Assembly (NCBI RefSeq): GCF_012317585.1
Contig: NZ_CP042909.1
Span: forward strand, 1,178,001 to 1,242,000
Origin: Thermosulfurimonas marina
GTDB taxonomy: Bacteria > Desulfobacterota > Thermodesulfobacteria > Thermodesulfobacteriales > Thermodesulfobacteriaceae
DNA: 64,000 nt
Direction of reading: 5' to 3'
The notes beneath the pieces were generated by a model. That model was not told where the DNA came from. It ran no database searches and saw nothing but the letters and a program-made list of their open reading frames with translations. Position numbers and translations under genes: made by a program. Shown piece by piece: positions 26,026 through 35,226 of this stretch. Each line of letters opens with the position of its first letter. Position 1 is the stretch's first letter.

Positions 26026-27241
26026 CTTCGGGCTCCAAGCTTACCACAAAGACCGGGGTTTCCGGAAAGAGGGCCAGATCCGGTCCCAGGGGACGGGCCC
26101 GACAGACGGAGATCTGGGAAAGCTTTGGAGAGAAGGCCCTTCGCCGGGCCAGGGCCAGCACCCGGTGGAGGTGGGAGAGAAGGACTAGGGTGAGGACCAC
26201 CGGCCCCCGGGATCTTTCCAAGGCCAGATCCAGGATCTCTTCCAGGCGACCTCCGGAGCCCCCGATGAAGACCCGGTCCGGGGTGGGAAGTCCTTCTAAG
26301 GCCTCCGGGGCCTCTCCGGCCACCACCTCCAGGTTAAAAAGACCCAGGCGCCGTCGGTTTTTCCGGAGATGGTCCAAGGCCTCGGGCGAACGCTCTACGG
26401 AAAAGACCCGGAGGAGGGGAAAGGCCCGGGCCGCCTCCACACTCACCCCTCCGGCCCCGGCCCCTATGTCCCAGAGGACTCCCCTTTCCGGAAGTCTTAA
26501 GGCGTGAAGGACCACTGCCCGCACTTCCTCCTTGGTAATGAGTCCTCGGGGATGGGAAATTTCCGCGGTGGAAAGTCCTAACCCCCTCTCTCTCCCCGGG
26601 CCTTCATAGTGTAAGAAGACCAGATGGGGATAGGCAAAGTCTTTCCGGAGCGCTTCCTCGGGAGATCCCTGCCAGAAGGCCTCCCCGGGAAGTCCAACCC
26701 TCTGGGCCACGATGAGGGTTACGCCCTCGGCAGACTCCTTTTCCACCAGAAAGCGGGCCATCTCTCGGGGGCCAAGATCCGGATCGGTAAAAACTCCCAC
26801 CTTTCCGTAAAGCCGGAGAAGCCCGGGAAGGTCCTCCAGACCAAAGGCCCGCTTCCCGCCGTGAAGGCTTACAAAAAAATAGTCTTCCAAGGGGTAGCCT
26901 AGGCGGGCCAGGGCCTTCTGGGCGAAGCTGGGGGCGGGATAAAGGGCCACCCTCTCTTTTCCAAAACGCCTCACCAGGACTCTTCCGGCCCCAAAAAAGA
27001 GGGGGTCCCCGCTGGCCACCAGGCCCAGGGGACGGTCCTCCTTGCGGGCCTCCTCCAGGGCCTCCAGGGCCTCGGAAAACCTCCGGTAAGGCGAAAGGAG
27101 CTCGGAAAGCTCCGGGGCTGCAAGGTGTACGGCCTCCAAAAGTTCGTGGGAGACCAAGACCCGGTGGAGTCTTTTAAGGGCCGCAAGTCCGGAAGGGAGA
27201 AATTCTCCGGAAAAACCTACGACCACAATCTTAAAATTCAA
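26009..27241 (-). CDS. cbiET: CbiE-CbiT fusion: precorrin-6Y C5,15-methyltransferase (decarboxylating)
   Basis: This 410-residue two-domain protein has CbiE, a class III methyltransferase at residues 1 to about 205, with IVVVGFSGE at the start and the SGDPLFFGAG loop. CbiT, a class I methyltransferase, occupies about 220-400 with LITKEEVRAVVL, then WDIGAGAGGVSVEAA and RVFIGGSGGRLEE. Together they methylate C5 and C15 and remove the C12 acetate carboxyl. The start is TTG, placed behind GGGAGGTGG. It overlaps the cbiD stop by 11 bp. Fused forms are called CobL in the aerobic pathway; the neighbours cbiD and cbiG indicate the anaerobic version. Confidence 0.94.
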   Translation of the reverse strand: MNFKIVVVGFSGEFLPSGLAALKRLHRVLVSHELLEAVHLAAPELSELLSPYRRFSEALEALEEARKEDRPLGLVASGDPLFFGAGRVLVRRFGKERVALYPAPSFAQKALARLGYPLEDYFFVSLHGGKRAFGLEDLPGLLRLYGKVGVFTDPDLGPREMARFLVEKESAEGVTLIVAQRVGLPGEAFWQGSPEEALRKDFAYPHLVFLHYEGPGRERGLGLSTAEISHPRGLITKEEVRAVVLHALRLPERGVLWDIGAGAGGVSVEAARAFPLLRVFSVERSPEALDHLRKNRRRLGLFNLEVVAGEAPEALEGLPTPDRVFIGGSGGRLEEILDLALERSRGPVVLTLVLLSHLHRVLALARRRAFSPKLSQISVCRARPLGPDLALFPETPVFVVSLEPEDGGKG

Positions 27242-28322
27242 AGACCACCTCCCGCCGATAGTTTACCAGGACCACCGAAAGGTTAAGGCCGGGGGCCAGG
27301 GTCTGGGCCAGGGCCTTGGCCCGGGAAAGGACCGCCCGGAAGATTCCTTCCTGGGTCTTGCGGGGCAGGGTCTCCAGAAAAAGAAAGACCTCGCGGGCAG
27401 TGTTGAAGGGCTTTTCCGGAAAGGGCGGGGCCAGACCCAGCTTTCGCAAAAACTCCAGGGCTTCCCGGCCCCGGATTACTCCGTGGCGGACATGGGTGGT
27501 AAAGCCGTAGGGCTCAGGAACCCGGGGAGGCTTTTCCACACAGAGGGCGCACTTGAGGAGTTTGGCCCACTGGCCACAGAGGACCGCCTTTTGAAAACCG
27601 GCCTCCCGGGTCTTTTTCAGGGTGAATTCCAGATAGTCCCCCATGAGGATGTAAGCCTCTTCCGGGAACCCGTAGGTCTTTTGGTGGGCCATCTCCGAGG
27701 TTCGCCCGAAGGAGAGGACCACTTGAGAGAGTCCCACCGCCCGGGCCACGGAAAGGCAGCTCTCGATGGTGGCCAGCCAGGCTTCGGCCGAAAGGGGTTT
27801 CACCAGGCCGGTGGTCCCCAGGATGGAAAGGCCCCCGATAATCCCTAGCCGAGGGTTTAAGGTCTTCTGCGCCAGGGTTTCCCCTCCGGGGACCGAGATC
27901 TCTACCTCGAGCCCCTCAGGAGGAAAGACCTCGGCCAGGGCCTCCTGGATCATGCGCCGGGGCCCGGGATTTATGGCCGGCTCTCCCGGAGGCACCGGGA
28001 GCCCGGGTTTGGTTACCCGTCCTACGCCGGGGCCGGCTTTGAAAAGGAGGCCTTTAGTCCTCCCGGGCCGCAGACAGACCCGGATCTCCGCCCCGTGGGT
28101 CACGTCGGGGTCATCCCCGGCGTCTTTGATCACTGCGGCCTCGGCGGTGTGGGGGCCGGTTTTTCTGGCCCAGGCCACCGGAAGCCGGCGGCGCCTCCCG
28201 TCAGGAAAGGGGATCTCTACCTCCCGGGGGGTTTCTCCTTTCAAGGCCAGAGCCGCGGCCTTGGCGGCGGCCGCCGCACAGGCTCCGGTGGTGAAACCCT
28301 CCCTAAGACGCCTTTTCTTCAT
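27231..28322 (-). CDS. cbiD: Cobalt-precorrin-5B C1-methyltransferase
   Basis: This 363-residue CbiD has the family start LREGFTTGACAAAAAKAA, then the hallmark DAGDDPDVTHGAEI, GVGRVTKPGLPVPPGEPAINP and GIIGGLSILGTTG. CbiD methylates C1 of cobalt-precorrin-5B and is the marker gene of the anaerobic (early cobalt) route. I chose the ATG at 28322 because the conserved start lies just after it; the upstream 126 bases in frame are antisense-like. The ATG lies inside the 3' end of cbiC, a 20 bp overlap. Confidence 0.95.
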   Translation of the reverse strand: MKKRRLREGFTTGACAAAAAKAAALALKGETPREVEIPFPDGRRRRLPVAWARKTGPHTAEAAVIKDAGDDPDVTHGAEIRVCLRPGRTKGLLFKAGPGVGRVTKPGLPVPPGEPAINPGPRRMIQEALAEVFPPEGLEVEISVPGGETLAQKTLNPRLGIIGGLSILGTTGLVKPLSAEAWLATIESCLSVARAVGLSQVVLSFGRTSEMAHQKTYGFPEEAYILMGDYLEFTLKKTREAGFQKAVLCGQWAKLLKCALCVEKPPRVPEPYGFTTHVRHGVIRGREALEFLRKLGLAPPFPEKPFNTAREVFLFLETLPRKTQEGIFRAVLSRAKALAQTLAPGLNLSVVLVNYRREVVFEF

Positions 28323-29154
28323 GGAGCATGTGTAAGAGGGCGTTGACCGCGGCTGCGGCCAGGGCTGAGCCCCCGAAGCCTCCCAGATTGGTAAGATGGG
28401 GGAGAGGACTTTCGGCCAGAAGGAGCTTGGCCTCTGCCGCCCGCACAAAACCCACCGGAAAACCGATCACCGCCACCTCCCGGGGAGACTCCCGAAGGAT
28501 CTTCAAGGCCTCAAGGAGGGCCGTGGGGGCGTTGCCCAGGGCCAGAAGACTGATTTCGGGATATTTTTCCAGGGCCCGCCTGAGGCCCCAGGCGGTGCGG
28601 GTAAAGCCCGAAGGCGGGCTTTCGGCCTCGGAAAGGGCGCTATAGACCTTTACCCCCAGGGCCTCACAGAGCCGGCGGCTTATCCCCGCCCGGACCATTT
28701 CTACATCTGTAAGAATGGCCCTTCCTTCCTTAAGGAGCCTCCGGGCGGTGGGCAGGAAGTCCGGATGGATTAGGAGACTTTCGGCCAGGGCCAGCTCTCC
28801 TGCAGCATGCACCAGACGGAGGACCAGAGGGTGGAGGGCCTGGGGAAAGCGAGAAAGATCACAGAGTCCACGGAGGATCTCAAAGCTTTGGGCCTCAATT
28901 TCTGCAGGCTCGGGAAAGGCTTCGAGATCGGAAAGGGCCTCGCGTCCGTCCCGTATCTCCATCCCGGGAGGGATTTTTAGGGAGACTGGTCGGGGGCCGA
29001 GGAAGGCCAAATGTACCCTGCGCACTCCCCTCCGGGAAAGCTCTTCCAGACGGGCGGAAAGATCCTCGGGAGAGACCACCTCAAAGCGCCCCTTTAACTC
29101 CGGGGGAAGCCCGCGTATATTCCTTTCCACTACGGCAATAAAGACCGTTCCCAT
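28303..29154 (-). CDS. cbiC: Precorrin-8X methylmutase with an extra N-terminal region
   Basis: Residues from about 78 form a normal CbiC/CobH. FPEPAEIEAQSFEIL leads into it, the catalytic His is in LRLVHAAGE, then comes ILTDVEMVRAGI, and the end has VIGFPVGFVRAAEAK and PHLTNLGGFGGSALAAAAVNAL. It moves the methyl group from C11 to C12 to give hydrogenobyrinate-type corrin. The first 77 residues (MGTVFIAVVERNIRGLP..) are not part of the family, yet read like real coding sequence with alternating helix and strand. Without them the gene would start near an ATG at 28962. It is first in the cbi operon. The proposed ATG shares a CATG with the opposite-strand permease start, so one of the two starts may be wrong. 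Confidence 0.85.
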   Translation of the reverse strand: MGTVFIAVVERNIRGLPPELKGRFEVVSPEDLSARLEELSRRGVRRVHLAFLGPRPVSLKIPPGMEIRDGREALSDLEAFPEPAEIEAQSFEILRGLCDLSRFPQALHPLVLRLVHAAGELALAESLLIHPDFLPTARRLLKEGRAILTDVEMVRAGISRRLCEALGVKVYSALSEAESPPSGFTRTAWGLRRALEKYPEISLLALGNAPTALLEALKILRESPREVAVIGFPVGFVRAAEAKLLLAESPLPHLTNLGGFGGSALAAAAVNALLHMLHEEKAS

Positions 29155-30154
29155 GGGCGAAAGTGTAATCCGGGGCGCGGGCCCCTACAAGCGGCGCTTC
29201 CGTTGGACCTTGGCCGGGCTGGCCCTGGCCCTCCTAGGGGTCCTTCTCCTTTCGGTGGCCTTCGGGGCGGTATCTTTGAGGTTTCCCCTGGATGAGCTCT
29301 CCCGGGAAATCCTCTTTCGGGTGAGGCTTCCGCGGGTGGTCCTGGCGGCTCTAGTGGGGGCGGCCCTTTCCCTTTCCGGACTTTACTTTCAGTATGTGAT
29401 GCAGAATCCCCTGGCCGACGCCTTCACCACCGGGGCCGCGGCCTCTTCGGCCCTGGGGGCGGTCCTCGCCCTCCTTTGGGGCCCGGCGGGGATGCTCCTT
29501 CCCGGGGCTTTGGGAGGGGCTCTTTGCGGACTTTTGTTGGTCCTGCGGGTGGCCTCGGTGGGCGGACGTATCCTTCCGGTAACCATGCTCCTTTCCGGGA
29601 TCGTGGTGAGCACCTTTTCCTCTGCGGCCATAAGCCTCCTCAAGTACCTGGCCGAGGAGTCTCTGGGAACCATGGTCTTCTGGCTCATGGGGGGCTTTCA
29701 GAACGCCTCCTGGGGGAAGTTGGGATGGCTGGTCCTGGTCCTGGCCCTAGCCCTTCTGCGAGGGCTTTCCCGGGCTCCGGCCTTGGATCTTCTGGCCTTC
29801 GACGAAGAAAGCGCCCTTTCAACCGGGGTGCCGGTCTACCGGCTTCGGCGGGAGTTTCTCTTCTGGGGGGCGCTTCTTTGCGCGGTGAGTGTGGCCTTTT
29901 CGGGGATTATCGGCTTTGTGGGCCTCATCGTTCCCCATTTGTTGCGGCTGGCGGGCTTTTACCGGGCCCGGGAACTGGCCCCCCTCAGTCTTCTTTTCGG
30001 GGCGTCCTTTATGGCCCTGGCGGATCTCCTTTCCCGCACCCTCCTTTCCGGGGGTCAGGAAATTCCGGTGGGGGTCTTCACCTCCACCCTGGGAGGGATC
30101 TTTTTCCTCCATCTTCTGGTGCGCCGGAGGCGCGAACTCTATGAACTTGCTTGA
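29153..30154 (+). CDS. btuC: FecCD/BtuC-family ABC transporter permease
   Basis: This 333-residue permease has about ten predicted membrane helices. Family signatures are PRVVLAALVGAALSLSGLYFQ, NPLADAFTTGAAASSALGAV and FSGIIGFVGLIVPHLLRL, the last being the coupling-helix region, plus GGQEIPVGVFTSTLGG. BtuC/FhuB/FepD relatives import cobalamin, heme or iron chelates with a periplasmic binding protein. Divergence from the corrin genes favours cobalamin, cobinamide or a related chelate. The ATG at 29153 has no ribosome site and abuts the cbiC start; a TTG at 29210 is the next candidate. The ATPase gene overlaps its end by 14 bp. Confidence 0.85.
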   Translation: MGESVIRGAGPYKRRFRWTLAGLALALLGVLLLSVAFGAVSLRFPLDELSREILFRVRLPRVVLAALVGAALSLSGLYFQYVMQNPLADAFTTGAAASSALGAVLALLWGPAGMLLPGALGGALCGLLLVLRVASVGGRILPVTMLLSGIVVSTFSSAAISLLKYLAEESLGTMVFWLMGGFQNASWGKLGWLVLVLALALLRGLSRAPALDLLAFDEESALSTGVPVYRLRREFLFWGALLCAVSVAFSGIIGFVGLIVPHLLRLAGFYRARELAPLSLLFGASFMALADLLSRTLLSGGQEIPVGVFTSTLGGIFFLHLLVRRRRELYELA

Positions 30155-30893
30155 ACTTTCCGAATTCCGGGTGCAAAGGAAGGGCTTTGAGGTTTTCCTT
30201 CCGGGTTTTGTCCTCCGGGAGGGAGAAAGGGTGGCGGTGCTCGGGCCTAACGGGTCCGGAAAATCCACCTTCCTTGCGGCCCTGGCCGGTCTTCTTCCCT
30301 TTGAAGGCCGTTATCTCCTCCTGGGAAGGTCCTTCGGGGGCCTTTCCGAGGCCGAGCGCTACCGGTGGTTGAGCTATCTTCCTCAGGGAGGGCGGGTAGG
30401 GCTTCCCTTTGAGGTCTTTTACATAGTCCTCACCGGACGCTATCCGCACCTTTCTGGGGGCGACTACCGCCGGGTCGACCTTCAGGCCACGGAGGAAATA
30501 TTGCGGGCCTTGGATCTGGAGGCCCTTTCCGGGCGGATCTTTTCCGAGCTCTCCGGAGGGGAGCGCCAGAGGGTGTGGCTGGCCCGGGCCCTCAATCGCG
30601 GGGCCCGGGTGCTTCTCCTCGACGAACCCCTAAGCGGAATGGATTTCCGGCATCAGGCCCTGGTCTTGAAGCGCCTGCGGGAGGAGACCGCCCGGGGGGC
30701 GGGGATCCTGGCGGTGCTCCACGAGGTGGACCTTGCGGTGCGTCACTTTGAAAGGTTTATTCTCTTCAAAGGGGGCCGGGGCCGGGTACTTGCCCGGGAG
30801 GATCTTCGGGCGGAGATCCTGGAAGAGGTCTTCGAGGTGCCCATAAGATTTTGGGAAGATTCTGGCCAAATCCGGGTCCTTACGGAGGTCTGA
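30141..30893 (+). CDS. btuD: ABC transporter ATP-binding protein (BtuD/FecE family)
   Basis: This 250-residue ATPase has Walker A GPNGSGKST near residue 37, a Q-loop (LSYLPQGG), signature ELSGGERQRVWLARAL, Walker B VLLLDEPLSGMD and an H-loop His (VLHEVDLAV). It supplies energy for the adjacent permease. The ATG at 30141 lies 14 bp before the permease stop, and the binding-protein gene follows after one base, so the three genes form one operon. Confidence 0.92.
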   Translation: MNLLELSEFRVQRKGFEVFLPGFVLREGERVAVLGPNGSGKSTFLAALAGLLPFEGRYLLLGRSFGGLSEAERYRWLSYLPQGGRVGLPFEVFYIVLTGRYPHLSGGDYRRVDLQATEEILRALDLEALSGRIFSELSGGERQRVWLARALNRGARVLLLDEPLSGMDFRHQALVLKRLREETARGAGILAVLHEVDLAVRHFERFILFKGGRGRVLAREDLRAEILEEVFEVPIRFWEDSGQIRVLTEV

Positions 30894-30894
30894 G

Positions 30895-31689
30895 ATGAAA
30901 AAAGGCCTGGGGATCCTTTTTGCGCTTTGGGTCTTTTGGGCCTCTCCCCTTCAGGCGGCCCGGGTGGTGGTCCTCTATCCGGCGGCAAGTTCCGTCCTTT
31001 ACGCCTTGGGGGTGTCGCCGGAGGAAGTGGTGGGAGTCACCCGGCACGAGAAGATCTATACCCGGGCCACGAAGGTGGGCTCTCACCTGCGGCCCAATCT
31101 GGAGTTGGTGCGGGCCCTCAAGCCGGACCTGGTGATCGTGGGCTCGAAAAAGGCCTTTCCCGAGGAGGCCGCGCGCCATCTGGGGCTTCCGGTCTTCCGC
31201 TACGACCCCCGGACGGTGCGGGAGATCCTGGTGAAGGTGCTGGAGCTGGGCCAAAGGCTCGGGCGGGAGAAGAGGGCCCAGGCCCTGGTGCAGGAGCTTT
31301 CCGGAAAGCTCCGGGCCTTAAAACCGGTCTCCCCTCCGGTGCGGGTGATCTACGAGGTCTCGGCCGAGCCCCTCAAGGTGGCCGGGGCGAAAAGTATCGT
31401 GAACGACGTTATCCGCCTGGCTGGAGGGGTGAACCTCATCCAGGCCCCGCGCAAACACGTCCTTCTTTCCCCGGAAAAGGTCCTGGCCCTGGCCCCGGAG
31501 GTTTATCTCTATCAGGTAGGCCCCATGAATCCCCATCCCCTCCCTCCGGAAAAGCGTCCCTATTTCCGGGGTCTGCGGAGCCGTCTCGTCCAAGTGGAGG
31601 AATTGCGCTACGCCCGTCCGGGGCTTGAGGTCTTTTCCGCGGTGCTGGAGCTCAACGGGCTCTTTCTCAAAGTGCGGGCCGGGCGTTGA
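30895..31689 (+). CDS. btuF: Periplasmic chelate-binding protein (BtuF-like)
   Basis: This 264-residue protein has a signal peptide (MKKGLGILFALWVFWASPLQA). It has the two-lobe TroA-type fold of BtuF/FepB: RVVVLYPAASSVLYALG, the ...VGSHLRPNLELVRALKPDLVIV segment, and a rigid linking helix followed by AGAKSIVNDVIRLAGGVNLI. It lacks a lipobox, so it should be soluble. The ligand is not readable from sequence; the adjacent cobalamin genes suggest a corrinoid. Its ATG is one base after the ATPase stop, with GGAGG in the ATPase coding end. Confidence 0.85.
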   Translation: MKKGLGILFALWVFWASPLQAARVVVLYPAASSVLYALGVSPEEVVGVTRHEKIYTRATKVGSHLRPNLELVRALKPDLVIVGSKKAFPEEAARHLGLPVFRYDPRTVREILVKVLELGQRLGREKRAQALVQELSGKLRALKPVSPPVRVIYEVSAEPLKVAGAKSIVNDVIRLAGGVNLIQAPRKHVLLSPEKVLALAPEVYLYQVGPMNPHPLPPEKRPYFRGLRSRLVQVEELRYARPGLEVFSAVLELNGLFLKVRAGR

Positions 31690-31719
31690 GTCCTTCTTCC
31701 CAAGGCTTATCTTTAAGCC

Positions 31720-32481
31720 ATGGCCCTCATCAAGTTTCTGGGGACCGCCGGGGCCCGCTATGTGGTAGCCCGGCAGTTGCGGGCCTCAGGGGGAGTTTAT
31801 CTGGAAAGCGAGGGGACGCGTCTGGTCCTGGATCCGGGCCCGGGGACCCTGGTCTATATGGCCAAAGAGGGCCTGCGGGTGGAAAAGCTTCACGGGATAG
31901 TGGTCACCCACGGGCACCTAGACCACGCCGCAGATCTCAACATCCTGGTGGACGCCCTTACTGAAGGAGGGCTCAAACGTCGGGGCCGGGTCTTTCTCCC
32001 CCGGGAGGCCCTTTACGGGGAAAACGCGGTTCTTCTGCCCTACCTCAGGCCTTATCTGGAGGAGATCCAGATCCTTACCCCCCAGACCGATTATCGCCTG
32101 GGAAACCTTTCTTTCTGCACCTCCGTGCGTCACCACCACCCTGCCGAGACCTACGGGGTGATCTTCGAGCTCGGGGGCAAGCGGGTGGGCTTCATGGTGG
32201 ACACCCTTTATTTCCCGAAACTTCTCGAAAGTTACCGGGGCTGCCAGGTCCTGGTCCTCAATGTGGTGCGCTACAAGCCCCATCCTTCCCCGGAGGTCCA
32301 GCACCTCTGCGTGGCCCATGTGCGGGAGATCCTGGAGCACCTCAAGCCGGAAAGAGCCGTTCTTACCCACTTCGGGATGACCATGATTCGGGCCAACCCC
32401 AAACAGGTGGCCCAAAGGCTGACCAAAGAAACCGGGGTCCCGGTGGTGGCTGCCTGGGATGGGATGGTCCTTGAGCTATAG
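31720..32481 (+). CDS. MBL-fold (beta-lactamase superfamily) metal hydrolase
   Basis: This 253-residue metallo-beta-lactamase fold has the metal motif [10 protein letters not shown] around residue 67 and LDPGPGTL before it. [10 protein letters not shown], the FMVDT Asp and the final His in VLTHFGM follow. It resembles the RNase Z/PhnP-like and phosphodiesterase branches in overall order, but it has no exosite arm, so tRNA processing is not indicated. Its substrate is unknown. It lies 30 bp after btuF on the same strand and may be co-transcribed. Its stop overlaps the hslU stop by 6 bp from the other strand. Confidence 0.85.
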   Translation: MALIKFLGTAGARYVVARQLRASGGVYLESEGTRLVLDPGPGTLVYMAKEGLRVEKLHGIVVTHGHLDHAADLNILVDALTEGGLKRRGRVFLPREALYGENAVLLPYLRPYLEEIQILTPQTDYRLGNLSFCTSVRHHHPAETYGVIFELGGKRVGFMVDTLYFPKLLESYRGCQVLVLNVVRYKPHPSPEVQHLCVAHVREILEHLKPERAVLTHFGMTMIRANPKQVAQRLTKETGVPVVAAWDGMVLEL

Positions 32482-33795
32482 GATGAAGCGCGAAAGGTCG
32501 AGGTCTCCGGCGATTTCGGCCAGCTTCTCCCGTACATACTCTCCGTTGATGACCACTCGGGTGGGGGCGATGTCCGGGGCGGAGAAGGAGACCTCCTCCA
32601 GGAGCTTTTCCATCACCGTGTAAAGGCGCCGGGCCCCGATGTTTTCGGTGCGTTCGTTGACCTCGTAGGCGATGCGGGCGATTTCCCGGAGACCGTCTTC
32701 GGTGAATTCCAGCTCCACCCCCTCCGTGGCCAGCAGGGCCTGATATTGCTTGACCAGGGCGTTTTCCGGTTCGGTGAGGATGCGCACGAAATCTTCCTGG
32801 GTGAGGGGTTTGAGCTCCACCCGAATGGGAAAACGGCCTTGAAGTTCGGGGATGAGGTCCGAGGGCTTGGCGATATGGAAGGCCCCGCTGGCGATGAAAA
32901 GGATATGGTCGGTGCGCACCATTCCGTAGCGGGTGTTGACCGTGGTCCCCTCCACGATGGGGAGAAGATCCCGCTGGACGCCCTCTCTGGAGACATCCGG
33001 GCCGTGCCCTTCTCCCCGGCTGGCAATTTTGTCGATTTCGTCAATAAAGATGATGCCGCTGGTTTCCGTGCGCTGAATGGCCTCTCGGGTGACCTTTTCC
33101 ATGTCGATGAGTTTTTCCGCCTCCTGCTTGGTAAGAAATTCCAGGGCCTCGCGGACCTTCAGGCGCCGCCTTTTAGGCCGCCGGGGGAAGAGAGAGCTCA
33201 TCATCTCCCGGAGTTGCTGCTCAATTTCTTCCAGCCCCGAGGCCGCAAAGACCTCCACCATGGGGCTCGGGAGGCGCTCTTCGATATCGATCTCCACGTA
33301 GCGCTCATCGAGCCTTCCGTCCCGAAGCATCTGCCGAAACTTTTCCCGGGTCTCGGAGTCTCCTTCCGGGCGATGGGGGACCGGAGGGACCAGAAGATCC
33401 AGGAGACGGTCCTCGGCCAGGCGTCGGGCCCGCTCCTTGACCCTTTCCTGCTCCTCGGCCTTGACCATCTGGACCGCAATGTGGGTGAGGTCCCGGATCA
33501 TGGACTCCACATCCCGGCCCACATAGCCCACCTCGGTGAACTTGGTGGCCTCCACCTTGAGAAAGGGGGAGCCGGAGAGTCGGGCCAGGCGCCGGGCGAT
33601 TTCCGTCTTGCCCACCCCGGTGGGCCCGATCATGATGATGTTTTTGGGGTAGATTTCGTCCCGCAGGGGAGGAGGGACCTGTTGCCGGCGCCAGCGGTTG
33701 CGCAGGGCGATGGCCACGGCCTTTTTGGCCTCGGTCTGGCCTACAATAAATTTGTCCAATTCGGCGACGATTTCTCTAGGGGTAAGGGGTTTCAT
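32476..33795 (-). CDS. hslU: HslU ATPase subunit of the HslVU protease
   Basis: This 439-residue AAA+ unfoldase has the HslU start [17 protein letters not shown] and Walker [10 protein letters not shown] at residues 57-65. The pore motif region [10 protein letters not shown] follows, then the I-domain (about 105-235), Walker [13 protein letters not shown], the sensor arginines and the C-terminal tail ending RFIL. The tail inserts into HslV to activate it. It unfolds substrates for the HslV peptidase chamber. Its ATG overlaps the hslV stop by 4 bp. Confidence 0.97.
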   Translation of the reverse strand: MKPLTPREIVAELDKFIVGQTEAKKAVAIALRNRWRRQQVPPPLRDEIYPKNIIMIGPTGVGKTEIARRLARLSGSPFLKVEATKFTEVGYVGRDVESMIRDLTHIAVQMVKAEEQERVKERARRLAEDRLLDLLVPPVPHRPEGDSETREKFRQMLRDGRLDERYVEIDIEERLPSPMVEVFAASGLEEIEQQLREMMSSLFPRRPKRRRLKVREALEFLTKQEAEKLIDMEKVTREAIQRTETSGIIFIDEIDKIASRGEGHGPDVSREGVQRDLLPIVEGTTVNTRYGMVRTDHILFIASGAFHIAKPSDLIPELQGRFPIRVELKPLTQEDFVRILTEPENALVKQYQALLATEGVELEFTEDGLREIARIAYEVNERTENIGARRLYTVMEKLLEEVSFSAPDIAPTRVVINGEYVREKLAEIAGDLDLSRFIL

Positions 33796-34319
33796 AGTTC
33801 CTCGACGGTGATCTCCTGGTTGGTGTAGATGCAGAGTTCTCCGGCCAGACGCAGGGCCTCTTCGGCGATCTGGCGGGCCGAAAGATCGGTATGTTTGAGA
33901 AGGGCCTTGGCGGCGGCCAGGGCCATGGGGCCCCCGGAGCCGATGGCCAGCACCTCCTCGTCGGGCTCGATCACGTCTCCAGCCCCGGAGATGAGCAGGA
34001 TTTTTTCCCGGTCGCAGGCGATAAGAAGGGCCTCCAGGCGCCGCAGAAGCTTGTCGGTGCGCCAGTCCTTGGCCAACTCCACCGCGGCCCTTACCAGGTG
34101 CCCGCTATAGAGTTCGAGTTTTTTCTCCAGGCGTTCAAAGAGGGTGAGGGCATCGGCGGTAGAGCCGGCAAAGCCCACCAGCACCTGGCCCTTATAAAGG
34201 CGGCGTACCTTGCGGGCCCCGTGTTTAATGATGGTCTCTCCCAGGGTGACCTGTCCATCGGCGGCCAGCACCGTGCGCCCGTTTCTGCGAACCGCCACCA
34301 CGGTGGTGCCTTTCAGCAT
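33792..34319 (-). CDS. hslV: HslV peptidase subunit
   Basis: This 175-residue proteasome-like peptidase, residues [12 protein letters not shown], exposes T5 as N-terminal nucleophile after removal of [42 protein letters not shown] and the [16 protein letters not shown] segment match the family. The ATG at 34319, behind AAGG, gives the expected length; the frame stays open further upstream inside xerC but is unrelated there. It forms the double-hexamer protease with HslU. Confidence 0.97.
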   Translation of the reverse strand: MLKGTTVVAVRRNGRTVLAADGQVTLGETIIKHGARKVRRLYKGQVLVGFAGSTADALTLFERLEKKLELYSGHLVRAAVELAKDWRTDKLLRRLEALLIACDREKILLISGAGDVIEPDEEVLAIGSGGPMALAAAKALLKHTDLSARQIAEEALRLAGELCIYTNQEITVEEL

Positions 34320-34323
34320 GACC

Positions 34324-35226
34324 TTAATCCTTATCACGGCGAGGCCTTTTGGCAAGGGCCCGGGGGTGGGCCGCATCGTAGATGCGGGAAAGATGTCCCA
34401 GATCGAGTCGGGTGTAGCGCTCGGTGGTGGTGAGCCGGCTGTGCCCCAGCATCTCCTGAATACTCCGGAGATCCGCCCCGGATTCCAGGAGATGGGTGGC
34501 AAAGGAGTGCCGCAGGGCATGGGGATGGACCCCGGAAAGGCCCAGGGCCCGGGCATGGGCCTTGACCAGACGCTGAAGACTGCGCGGGGAGAGGGCCTCC
34601 CCGTGGCGGTTGAGAAGGAGATGGCTCTCCTCTTTTTTTCGGGCCTTAAGGAAGGCCTCCCGCACCGGAAGATAGTTCCGCAGAGCCTCTACGGCCTTGC
34701 GGCTTAAGGGGACCACCCGTTCCTTGCGTCCCTTGCCCCGCACCCGTACGAAACGGGCCTCCAGATGAAGATCCGTGAGTTTTAGAGCGCAGACCTCTGA
34801 GGCCCGCAACCCCGAGCCGTAAAGGAGCTCCAAGGCTACCCGGTCGCGCAGGGCGAAAAAGTCCCCCCCTTGCGGGGCCTCCATCAGGGCCAGGGCCTCG
34901 TCCACGGTAAGCACCCGGGGGAGATCCCGGGGAAGCCTGGGCCCGGAAAGGGCCAGGAAGCGGGTCTCCTCCAGGACCCCTCTCTTGAGAAGATAACGGT
35001 AGAAACTCCTTACGGCCGAGAGCTTGCGGGCCAGGGTCCGGGCCGAAACCCGGGGCCGGAGGCGCATCACAAAGGCCCGCAGGTCCTGGAGGTCGGCCTC
35101 AAGCGGGGACCGTCCGGAAAGAAAAGCGAAGAAATCTCGGAGATCCCGGGCGTAGGCCCGGAGGGTATGCGGCGAATACCCCCTCTCCTGCTGGAGATGC
35201 CTCAAAAACTCCTCAAGGAGCTCCAC
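34324..35226 (-). CDS. xerC: Tyrosine recombinase XerC/XerD type
   Basis: This 300-residue protein has an N-terminal SAM-like DNA-binding domain (about 1-85). The catalytic domain has the full residue set R141 (GSGLRASEV), K165, H236 and R239 (HPHALRHSF), H262 and nucleophile Y271. Length and position directly before hslV-hslU match the xerC/codV-hslVU arrangement of many bacteria. It resolves chromosome dimers at dif. The GTG start is behind GGAGAGG and overlaps the upstream kinase gene by 14 bp. No mobile-element features are nearby, so it is a housekeeping Xer. Confidence 0.93.
   Translation of the reverse strand: MELLEEFLRHLQQERGYSPHTLRAYARDLRDFFAFLSGRSPLEADLQDLRAFVMRLRPRVSARTLARKLSAVRSFYRYLLKRGVLEETRFLALSGPRLPRDLPRVLTVDEALALMEAPQGGDFFALRDRVALELLYGSGLRASEVCALKLTDLHLEARFVRVRGKGRKERVVPLSRKAVEALRNYLPVREAFLKARKKEESHLLLNRHGEALSPRSLQRLVKAHARALGLSGVHPHALRHSFATHLLESGADLRSIQEMLGHSRLTTTERYTRLDLGHLSRIYDAAHPRALAKRPRRDKD

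Noticed and set aside
28960-29300. Cobalamin riboswitch controlling the cbi or btu genes
   Set aside because: I looked on both strands for a B12-box-like segment and the usual folded leader between and around the divergent starts and did not see one; there is also no non-coding room.
34324-35226. Tyrosine recombinase as evidence of an integrated element
   Set aside because: It is the hslVU-linked Xer housekeeping type; there are no attachment repeats, tRNA, excisionase or phage genes beside it.
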